A DNA stretch of 7,385 nt from DATDVD01 sp035290065 (lineage in GTDB: Bacteria > Pseudomonadota > Gammaproteobacteria > Coxiellales > Coxiellaceae), in contig DATDVD010000127.1 of NCBI GenBank assembly GCA_035290065.1, forward strand, positions 1 through 7,385, given 5' to 3'. A program made the position numbers and the translations under genes. Below, in pieces: positions 1 to 5,104 of this stretch; position 1 is the stretch's first letter; every line of letters begins with the position of its first letter. The notes below the pieces were generated by a model that ran no database searches, was not told the DNA's origin, and worked only from the letters and a program-made list of their open reading frames with translations.

Positions 1-400
1 TCCGTAACAATTCCCACACAATTCCTATCGTGTGGAAATGAAACAGTTTATAGGCCATCGAATCCACAATTAAAAAAAGAGCTAACAGAGAGGCCGAAAT
101 TATAGCTACCACTATCACAACAATGGGCTTAAACCGAAACCAACCGCATAATAAAGCTGGAAGACTGGCAATAAAACTAAGAAGCGCTAACTGGGCCAAC
201 CAGGAACAAATTAAAAATCCCCAACTCAAAATAGATTCCGACACACTAATGCCTGGCATGGTGCTAGGCAAAGGCACAACAGAAAAATAATTGAGCGCAA
301 TCAATCCATAAAAAAGAATATTAAGAGTAAAAAACCAACCTAACCCTCGTTGTAGTAAGGGCCTTGGATTATAAAAGTGCTTTAAGTTTTTCAACCACAT
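1..400 (-). CDS. YejM/PbgA-like inner-membrane protein, N-terminal part (DUF3413 region), runs off the window
   Basis: An open frame of 133 codons starts at the ATG at 400-398 and continues past base 1. It encodes three hydrophobic segments, at about residues 20-39, 57-84 and 92-112, then the stretch DSMAYKLFHFHTIGIVWELL. That order and the D-S-x-x-Y/F-x-x-F-H-x-H pattern resemble the N-terminal membrane domain of E. coli YejM (PbgA/LapC), recalled as LLIDSEVFTRFHLHLNPIVW. In enterobacteria YejM has a periplasmic sulfatase-like domain and restrains LpxC proteolysis through LapB, tuning lipopolysaccharide synthesis. Here only the membrane part can be seen, so a sulfatase-like domain beyond the edge is inferred. 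The start overlaps the last 32 bases of proS in another frame, and no strong Shine-Dalgarno sequence precedes it, which suggests translational coupling to proS. The alternative is another DUF3413-type membrane protein. Confidence 0.75.
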   Translation of the reverse strand, partial: MWLKNLKHFYNPRPLLQRGLGWFFTLNILFYGLIALNYFSVVPLPSTMPGISVSESILSWGFLICSWLAQLALLSFIASLPALLCGWFRFKPIVVIVVAIISASLLALFLIVDSMAYKLFHFHTIGIVWELLR

Positions 401-2069
401 GATTCAGGGGCCAATACGCGACATCGAGGCTGCGACGGTTTTTATATTCAACGGTACCTTGATCCAATCCTTTTTCACCGATCACAATACGATGAGGAAT
501 CCCCATTAAATCATGATCGGCAAACATCACGCCGGGGCGTTCGTTTCGATCATCGAATAATACATCTATACCTGCTTCTACCAAAGTTTCGTAAAAACGT
601 TCTGCCGTTTCACGTACCCGATACGATTTATGCATTTGAATAGGAATGAGCGAGAGTTGAAAGGGCGCCATCGGTGCAGGCCACATAATACCTGCTTCAT
701 CGTTATTTTGTTCAATCGCAGCGGCTACAATACGAGAAACACCAATGCCATAACAACCGGCTTTAATAGGCACTGCTTTGCCTAATTCATTTAATACCGT
801 GGCATTCATGGCACGTGAATAACTATCGCCTAGTTGGAAAATATGCCCTACCTCAATACCCCGTACAATTTTCAAAAGGCCTTTTCCATCGGGACTGGTA
901 TCGCCTTCCACTACGTTACGTAAATCTTCTACGCGCCCTAAGGGGGCATCGCGATTCCAATTCACCCCTTTGAAGTGATAACCTTCTTCATTCGCACCGC
1001 ACACAAAATCGACGAGAACAGCCGCATCACGATCAACGATATACGGGATATTTAAATTAACTACTCCCAACGAACCAAAACCCGCTCCTAATGCCGATTT
1101 TACCTCTGCTTCTTCCGCCATTTCTAACGGCGCTTTCACACCGGGAATATGTTCGGCTTTAATGGAGTTTAAATCATAATCTCCGCGTAATACTAGCGCG
1201 ATCAGCGGAACTTCTTCACCTTTCACCACCAATGTTTTAATCGATTGAATAGCAGGAATATGGAATTGCGCTTCTAACTCAGCAATGGTTTTGGCATGGG
1301 GAGTTTTAAATTTTTCTAAGGCGTGTTTCGGTTTTCCAGCAACCTGAGGGGATAAACACGTAGCTTTTTCAAGGTTAGCGGCATAATTGCTTTCGGTAGA
1401 GTAAGCGATTAAATCTTCCCCACTTTCCGCCAGCACATGAAATTCTTGCGACATATTGCCGCCAATAGCGCCCGAATCTGCCCACACAGCACGAAAATCC
1501 AAACCTAAACGATCGAGTATCGCACTGTAGGCTTCATACATTTTTTGATAAGTTTCCCCCAGTGATTCCTCGTTAATATGAAACGAATAGGCATCTTTCA
1601 TGATAAATTCCCGCGCGCGCATCACCCCGAACCGTGGACGAATTTCATCGCGGAATTTTGTTTGAATTTGATAGAAACACACGGGTAATTGTTTGTAGCT
1701 TTTTAATTCACGGCGCGCAATATCAGTAATGACTTCCTCGTGGGTAGGACCAAAACAAAATTGTCGTTCGTGCCGATCTTTTATTTTTAATAATTCGTTA
1801 CCAAATTTTTCCCATCGACCGGTTTCTTGCCATAATTCTGCGGGCTGTACAGCAGGCATTAGCATTTCCAAGCCACCAATATTATTCATTTCTTCGCGAA
1901 CGATTTGCTCAACTTTTTTCAATACACGAAGACCTAACGGCATCCATGTATAAATGCCATTGGCCAACGATCGAATTAATCCGGCGCGAATCATTAAACG
2001 ATGACTCGCCAAGGTGGCATCGGCTGGCACTTCCCGGACAGTATTTAAGAAAAATTGGCTGAGTTTCAT
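369..2069 (-). CDS. proS: Proline-tRNA ligase, bacterial type with editing insertion
   Basis: This class II aminoacyl-tRNA synthetase charges tRNA-Pro with proline in the cytoplasm. At 566 residues it is close to the roughly 570 usual for the bacterial form. Visible landmarks are GPTHEE at 107-112, motif 2 with FRDEIRPRFG from 139 and REFIMKDAYSFH ending at 164, and motif 3 GIGVSRIVAA at 441-450. The YbaK-like editing insertion lies at roughly 224-407 and keeps the conserved lysine of the IKTLVVKG segment (K278), expected for hydrolysis of mischarged Ala-tRNA-Pro. The anticodon-binding domain follows from about 470 to the end. The start matches the usual MxxSQFxLxT beginning. However, the bases just upstream on the coding strand are pyrimidine-rich (CCTCTCCCTCT), so there is no recognisable Shine-Dalgarno. 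The leader carries a REP-like hairpin. The 3' end overlaps the YejM-like gene. Confidence 0.97.
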   Translation of the reverse strand: MKLSQFFLNTVREVPADATLASHRLMIRAGLIRSLANGIYTWMPLGLRVLKKVEQIVREEMNNIGGLEMLMPAVQPAELWQETGRWEKFGNELLKIKDRHERQFCFGPTHEEVITDIARRELKSYKQLPVCFYQIQTKFRDEIRPRFGVMRAREFIMKDAYSFHINEESLGETYQKMYEAYSAILDRLGLDFRAVWADSGAIGGNMSQEFHVLAESGEDLIAYSTESNYAANLEKATCLSPQVAGKPKHALEKFKTPHAKTIAELEAQFHIPAIQSIKTLVVKGEEVPLIALVLRGDYDLNSIKAEHIPGVKAPLEMAEEAEVKSALGAGFGSLGVVNLNIPYIVDRDAAVLVDFVCGANEEGYHFKGVNWNRDAPLGRVEDLRNVVEGDTSPDGKGLLKIVRGIEVGHIFQLGDSYSRAMNATVLNELGKAVPIKAGCYGIGVSRIVAAAIEQNNDEAGIMWPAPMAPFQLSLIPIQMHKSYRVRETAERFYETLVEAGIDVLFDDRNERPGVMFADHDLMGIPHRIVIGEKGLDQGTVEYKNRRSLDVAYWPLNHVVEKLKALL

Positions 2070-2114
2070 AGAGGGAGAGGATAGCGTATTTTATTACTTT
2101 ACAGAAGTGTTTCT

Positions 2115-2138
2115 GGGCAGACCACGGTCTGCCCCTAC
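2115..2138 (-). repeat. REP-like palindrome with GTAG head in the proS leader
   Basis: On the minus strand a GTAG tetranucleotide (2138-2135) is followed directly by GGGCAGACC, two bases, and GGTCTGCCC, a perfect 9-bp inverted repeat (2134-2115). A GTAG or GGAG head beside a GC-rich palindrome is the described layout of REP sequences mobilised by RAYT (Y1 transposase-like) enzymes. That this is one copy of a dispersed family is inference, because only one copy is in the window. It lies 45 bases upstream of the proS start and would also form a strong hairpin in the transcript. There is no T-tract after it, so it is not an intrinsic terminator. Confidence 0.6.
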
Positions 2139-2141
2139 GCG

Positions 2142-2170
2142 TTAGGGGGTTAGGGGGTTAGGGGGTTAGG
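2142..2170. repeat. Tandem TTAGGGGG octamer, three full copies plus TTAGG
   Basis: Units run 2142-2149, 2150-2157 and 2158-2165 without mismatch, followed by the partial TTAGG at 2166-2170. The array ends one base before the stop codon of the short-chain dehydrogenase gene. The plus strand has three G5 runs and one G2 run spaced by TTA, a possible two-tetrad G-quadruplex. TAGGGG at 2143-2148 can also pair with CCCCTA at 2132-2137, which overlaps the REP-like palindrome, so alternative folds are possible. Short perfect repeats of this kind are prone to slippage, so copy number may vary between strains. Confidence 0.85.
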
Positions 2171-2171
2171 A

Positions 2172-2990
2172 TTAAACTCGATTTAATAGCCGGTCTAGAA
2201 GAGAGGTGGGTAATATTCTTCGAAGAAAACCGAATAAATAAGCAGGGAAAGTGACGTAATAACGCGATCGTGGGGAAGACGTTTCAACGGCTTTTACCAA
2301 TACTTCCGCCACATCCTCAGGATCCCCCGTAAAAGGAATACGCTCTCCCTCCACAAATCGTTGATACATGGCTTCATACCGTGCGCGATGAGGGCTCGGT
2401 TTGTCTTTTAAGGTGGATTCAAATTGTGTTTGAGCGGAGCGGCGAAAGGCTGAGCGAATAGGCCCCGGTTCTATGAGAGAAACCGTAATGCCACTGTTTT
2501 TTAATTCCATCCTCAAGGCGTCTCCAATGCTTTCTAACGCATACTTAGAAGCGCAATAAGCACCGCGAAAAGGCATGGTTACGATGCCCATAATCGAGCT
2601 CACTAAAATCAAACGTCCCTGTTTTTGTGCGCGCATCGCAGGAATCACCGCATTGATTAATTCCACGGCACCAAATACATTCGTTTCAAACTGCTCACGC
2701 CATTGGTCACGCGTTAAATCTTCCACTGCGCCAGGAATGGCATACGCGGCATTATGAATCAATACATCCAATTTTTGATCTGTAGCGTTTAAAACAGTCA
2801 CTATCGCTTGCTGAATAGATTGAGAATCTTTTAAATTTAAGAAAACGGTTTCAAATCTTTCTTGATTTAAGTGCTCTAAGTCGGTAGCTTGACGCGCCGT
2901 AACCCAGACACGATGACCTCGTTTTTTTAATGCCCGAGCGGTAGCCAAACCAATGCCGGAGGAGCAACCTGTAATTAAAATCGTTTTCAT
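2172..2990 (-). CDS. Short-chain dehydrogenase/reductase, YbbO-like
   Basis: A 272-residue classical SDR. The Rossmann cofactor motif TGCSSGIG is at 7-14, the HNAA motif at 79-82, and the catalytic tetrad is complete: N104, S132, Y145 and K149 (in YCASK). The segment ALRMELKNSGITVSLIEPGP and the C-terminal tail with LRRILPTSLLDRLL strongly resemble E. coli YbbO, an NADP-dependent aldehyde reductase, as recalled. The likely role is therefore reduction of an aldehyde or ketone with NAD(P)H in the cytoplasm, but the substrate cannot be read from sequence. The start places the Rossmann strand at the very N-terminus, as usual for this family. The only upstream purine run (AAAAAGG) is about 15 bases away, so ribosome binding looks weak. 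It is divergent from the tautomerase operon with a 35-base gap. It may be co-transcribed with proS, 102 bases downstream. Confidence 0.88.
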   Translation of the reverse strand: MKTILITGCSSGIGLATARALKKRGHRVWVTARQATDLEHLNQERFETVFLNLKDSQSIQQAIVTVLNATDQKLDVLIHNAAYAIPGAVEDLTRDQWREQFETNVFGAVELINAVIPAMRAQKQGRLILVSSIMGIVTMPFRGAYCASKYALESIGDALRMELKNSGITVSLIEPGPIRSAFRRSAQTQFESTLKDKPSPHRARYEAMYQRFVEGERIPFTGDPEDVAEVLVKAVETSSPRSRYYVTFPAYLFGFLRRILPTSLLDRLLNRV

Positions 2991-3025
2991 GCTAGAATTT
3001 AAGCCTTTTTCTATGGAGCGTTATT
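2991..3025. promoter_or_regulatory. Short divergent intergenic region with putative rightward -10 and ribosome site
   Basis: The 35 bases between the two divergent starts contain TAGAAT (2993-2998), one mismatch from TATAAT. It could serve as the -10 box of the rightward operon, with transcription starting about 20 bases before the start codon. No good -35 box lies 17 bases further up (TGTAAT at 2970-2975). GGAG at 3015-3018, seven bases before the ATG at 3026, is a good ribosome binding site. Any promoter for the leftward gene must lie partly inside the opposite coding region; CATAAT (3028-3023 minus) is a weak candidate. Confidence 0.4.
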
Positions 3026-3391
3026 ATGCCGCAGATTACATTAGAATACACGCGCAATCTTCAAAAAAATATTGATACAAAAGCATTTTTTATCCGCTTG
3101 CATCAAACCATCCAACAGGTGAGTGATGCAACGATAGAAGGCTGCAAATCCCGTGCCTACGTATTGGATGAATATTGCATTGGGCACGGTAAGGAAAACT
3201 CAGCGTATGCCGGATTAGTCATTCGATTATTAGCAGGGCGCGAAGTGGCTATGAAACAAGCAATAGGTGAAAGTGCTTTAGCTTTGCTGAAACAGTTTTT
3301 TTTAGCCGCTGATCCCACCCTACGCGTCTTTCTCACAGTAGAAATAAGAGACATGGATCCTCATGCCTATTTTCGATATGTGAGAGAATAA
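3026..3391 (+). CDS. 5-carboxymethyl-2-hydroxymuconate Delta-isomerase-like tautomerase (CHMI family)
   Basis: A 121-residue protein of the tautomerase superfamily. It has proline immediately after the initiator methionine, the residue that acts as catalytic base once Met is removed. Length and pattern fit E. coli HpcD/HpaF: MPxIxxEYxxNL at the start, the central CKSRAYVLDEY (arginine 43 in the S-R pair), the RLLAGRE segment and the C-terminal TVEIRDMDPH. In the 4-hydroxyphenylacetate (homoprotocatechuate) pathway this enzyme isomerises 5-carboxymethyl-2-hydroxymuconate. No other gene of that pathway is in the window, so the true substrate is uncertain. A clear GGAG sits seven bases upstream. 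Only two bases separate its stop codon from the next gene, so the two are almost certainly one operon. Confidence 0.82.
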   Translation: MPQITLEYTRNLQKNIDTKAFFIRLHQTIQQVSDATIEGCKSRAYVLDEYCIGHGKENSAYAGLVIRLLAGREVAMKQAIGESALALLKQFFLAADPTLRVFLTVEIRDMDPHAYFRYVRE

Positions 3392-3393
3392 AA

Positions 3394-4179
3394 ATGAATA
3401 TCGATTTAACAGGAAAACGTGCTTTAGTATGCGGTGGCTCACAAGGTATTGGCAAGGGTGCCGCTTTAAGCCTCGCCGAGTGTGGCGCTCATATTACGGT
3501 ATTAGCTCGCGATCCTCACAAACTAGAGGCCGTGGTGAAGGAATTAAATCACCTCTCTCCCCGCAATCACCAAGCGATTGCCGTAGACCTGCTGGATGCG
3601 GTGGCCTTGGAACAAGCTATAAAAATCGCTTTAAAACACGCCTCCTTCGACATTTTAGTGCTGAATACGGGAGGTCCGCCACCGGGTCCTATTTCACAAG
3701 CCTCCCCAGACGCTTTTGAAAAAGCGTTTAAAATGCATATTCTCGCCAGTCAACAGCTCACACAATGGGTGCTGCCAGGCATGAAAGCACAGCAATATGG
3801 ACGCATTATCGGGGTTACCTCGGGTTCCGTTCGCACGCCTTACCCTGAATTGGGAGTCTCCAATACCATGCGATGGGCTTTAACGGCGTGGGCTAAGACT
3901 TTATCCTATGAAGTAGGCCCTTTTGGCATCACGGTTAATATGGTTATGCCCGGCAATATTGATACGCCTAGGCTTCATTCGTTATTGGAATATAAGGCGG
4001 AATTAAAACAAATGACCGTAGAAGCGCTGCGAAAAACTTCCGAAGCACAAATTCCGGCACAACATATCGGTTCTATTCAAGAAATTGGAGATGTGATTGC
4101 ATTTTTAGCCACACCCGCGGCCGCTTACATTAATGGAGCTTCTATTCCTGTGGACGGAGGTAAATCTTCTGTGATTTAA
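3394..4179 (+). CDS. Atypical SDR-family protein (FabG/BKR-like) lacking the YxxxK motif
   Basis: A 261-residue SDR fold with a cofactor motif GGSQGIG at 14-20, NTGGPPPG at 91-98 in place of the usual NNAG, and the normal C-terminal ending in which NGASIPVDGG is followed by K. Aligned by eye with FabG-type enzymes, the catalytic asparagine is H115, the tyrosine is S156 and the lysine is R160 (segment VSNTMRWALTAWAKTL). Serine remains at 143/145. The NTGGPPPG plus SNxxR combination recalls a known subgroup of beta-ketoacyl-ACP-reductase-like SDRs described as lacking the standard tetrad. Canonical reductase activity is therefore doubtful; it may use another mechanism or only bind a nucleotide or partner. 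Annotation pipelines would probably call it 3-oxoacyl-ACP reductase or SDR oxidoreductase. The start follows the tautomerase stop by two bases, with a weak GAGAGAA ribosome site inside that gene's end. Confidence 0.85.
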   Translation: MNIDLTGKRALVCGGSQGIGKGAALSLAECGAHITVLARDPHKLEAVVKELNHLSPRNHQAIAVDLLDAVALEQAIKIALKHASFDILVLNTGGPPPGPISQASPDAFEKAFKMHILASQQLTQWVLPGMKAQQYGRIIGVTSGSVRTPYPELGVSNTMRWALTAWAKTLSYEVGPFGITVNMVMPGNIDTPRLHSLLEYKAELKQMTVEALRKTSEAQIPAQHIGSIQEIGDVIAFLATPAAAYINGASIPVDGGKSSVI

Positions 4180-4208
4180 GCGTCGAATTAAACTAAAAGA
4201 TAATTAAT

Positions 4209-4227
4209 TTGTTCAAAAATTGAACAA
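4209..4227. repeat. AT-rich perfect inverted repeat, possible operator
   Basis: TTGTTCAA (4209-4216), three A bases, then TTGAACAA (4220-4227): an 8-bp perfect inverted repeat about 30 bases after the stop of the SDR operon. No T-run follows on either strand and the stem is AT-rich, so it is a poor intrinsic terminator. A dimeric regulator site or mRNA end-protecting hairpin are alternatives, neither shown by the sequence. Confidence 0.4.
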
Positions 4228-4285
4228 TACTTGGACGAATTTTCAAAGGACAAAACAATATTGATCACTTCTTGCGCAATTTCCG

Positions 4286-4314
4286 TTGACATTCTTTCCG
4301 CAGAGGGGTAGCAT
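4286..4314 (+). promoter_or_regulatory. Putative sigma70-type promoter reading rightward
   Basis: A consensus -35 box TTGACA (4286-4291), exactly 17 spacer bases, then TAGCAT (4309-4314), which matches four of six -10 positions. It lies between convergently transcribed genes, with no coding region downstream before the terminator at 4401-4428. If active, transcription would start near 4321. Confidence 0.4.
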
Positions 4315-4320
4315 TTTACT

Positions 4321-4428
4321 TACCACGTCAAACCGACATTAGCGTTAAACAAAATTCCCTGGAACTGCTGACGTCGAATTCAAAGGCTCAGCTAAATAAT
4401 AAAAACCCCGCCTCAAGCGGGGTTTTTT
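4321..4428 (+). ncRNA. Candidate small RNA between a promoter and a rho-independent terminator
   Basis: The interval is bounded by a TTGACA-N17-TAGCAT promoter and a strong terminator, giving a transcript of about 108 nt. Internal pairing is possible between ACGTCA (4325-4330) and TGACGT (4369-4374), enclosing a TTCC-CT-GGAA hairpin (4355-4364). No known RNA family is recognised, and it does not look like 6S, SRP, RNase P or tmRNA. No open frame with a ribosome site was found on the plus strand here. The weak point is that the terminator may belong to the convergent genes on both sides, so its presence does not by itself imply an RNA. Confidence 0.3.
4401..4428. terminator. Bidirectional rho-independent terminator
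   Basis: CCCCGC (4406-4411), loop CTCAA, GCGGGG (4417-4422), with six T after it on the plus strand and five A before it, giving T5 on the minus strand. It lies 28 bases beyond the stop of the leftward secreted-protein gene and can also end rightward transcription from the SDR operon or the candidate small RNA. Confidence 0.9.
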
Positions 4429-4456
4429 CTTTGGTCATCCCTACCGATCCAAAATT

Positions 4457-4945
4457 CTACTTATCATAACTAATAACAAAGGTGTATTTTCCACCGCCGT
4501 TATGCTTCCACGAATAGGCCTTGATATCCAGTTTAACTTTCGTACCGCTGCACATGCTACCAATAGTGGAGGAGTTATAAAAATCTCCCGGAAACCCTTG
4601 AATACTTAAGCTACAGTTCGAAACCCAATTACCCACTGCATCATACACATCATAAGCCCCCTGTACTTTTAACGCATTGCCTTTGGAACAACCCCAGCTA
4701 TAGCAAGCATGATTGAAAGATACTACTTGTGTCTCAACCCCCACAGGGACGGAATTGGAATCAGCCCAGACGGTATCATTACCCAATGACCAAACTGCAT
4801 TCCAGGGTACGCTAACAGTTAATTTATAAGCAGTATTGTTCTGAACATAACCATCAATATTGTCCCCGGCTAATGAATGGCTGGTGACAAACAGTAAACT
4901 AGATAAAGCAAAAAAACTAAAAATATTTTTCCTCTTTAATAGCAT
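4457..4945 (-). CDS. Secreted hypothetical protein with four cysteines
   Basis: I do not recognise this 162-residue protein. It begins with a clear Sec signal peptide: basic MLLKRK, a hydrophobic core at about 8-22, and a likely cut after SLA at residue 26. This leaves a mature protein of about 136 residues. The mature part is rich in G, N, S, Y, V and W and looks beta-rich. Four cysteines (C81, C86, C111, C132) could make two disulfides in the periplasm or outside the cell; the first two lie in HACYSWGCSKG. There is no lipobox and no second membrane segment. A strong ribosome site AGGAGA (4956-4951) sits five bases before the ATG. It is a single-gene unit: the groEL terminator lies upstream and its own terminator downstream. 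TACAAT (4984-4979) is a possible -10 box without a clear -35. A secreted effector, toxin-like or surface protein are all possible; none is shown. Confidence 0.82.
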   Translation of the reverse strand: MLLKRKNIFSFFALSSLLFVTSHSLAGDNIDGYVQNNTAYKLTVSVPWNAVWSLGNDTVWADSNSVPVGVETQVVSFNHACYSWGCSKGNALKVQGAYDVYDAVGNWVSNCSLSIQGFPGDFYNSSTIGSMCSGTKVKLDIKAYSWKHNGGGKYTFVISYDK

Positions 4946-5046
4946 GGTGCTCTCCTGGTTTGTTTAATGTACTCTTTAATTGTAGAGACTTAACCTTAAG
5001 AAAATATTAAAGGCTGACTAAGATTAATAAAACCGTGCGGCTACCG

Positions 5047-5077
5047 AAAAAAATACGCCCTCATAAGAGGGCGTATT
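5047..5077 (-). terminator. Rho-independent terminator of the groESL operon
   Basis: On the minus strand AATACGCCCTC (5077-5067) pairs with GAGGGCGTATT (5062-5052) across a four-base loop, an 11-bp perfect stem, followed by a run of T (5053-5047, partly in the stem). It begins 28 bases after the groEL stop codon. Confidence 0.93.
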
Positions 5078-5104
5078 ATAGGAAGGTTTTCTAGAGAAGC
5101 TAGA

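Noticed and set aside
2102..2134. The hairpins upstream of proS as an intrinsic terminator or T-box riboswitch
   Set aside because: No T-run follows the stems on the minus strand, and the T-box conserved bulge and specifier architecture are absent. The leader is also too short.
2142..2170. TTAGGGGG array as a true telomere or linear replicon end
   Set aside because: Only three copies, internal between two ordinary genes, and no hairpin end or telomere-related gene nearby.
3429..3719. 96-codon frame inside the second SDR gene
   Set aside because: It is an arginine/serine-rich out-of-frame shadow of a clear SDR coding region.
4237..4386. Imperfect direct repeats GAATTTTCAAAGG (4237-4249) and GAATTCAAAGG (4376-4386), and CGTCGAATT at 4181 and 4372
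   Set aside because: Short, AT-rich and differing by an insertion, so chance is a sufficient explanation. They are not flanked by any mobile-element signature.
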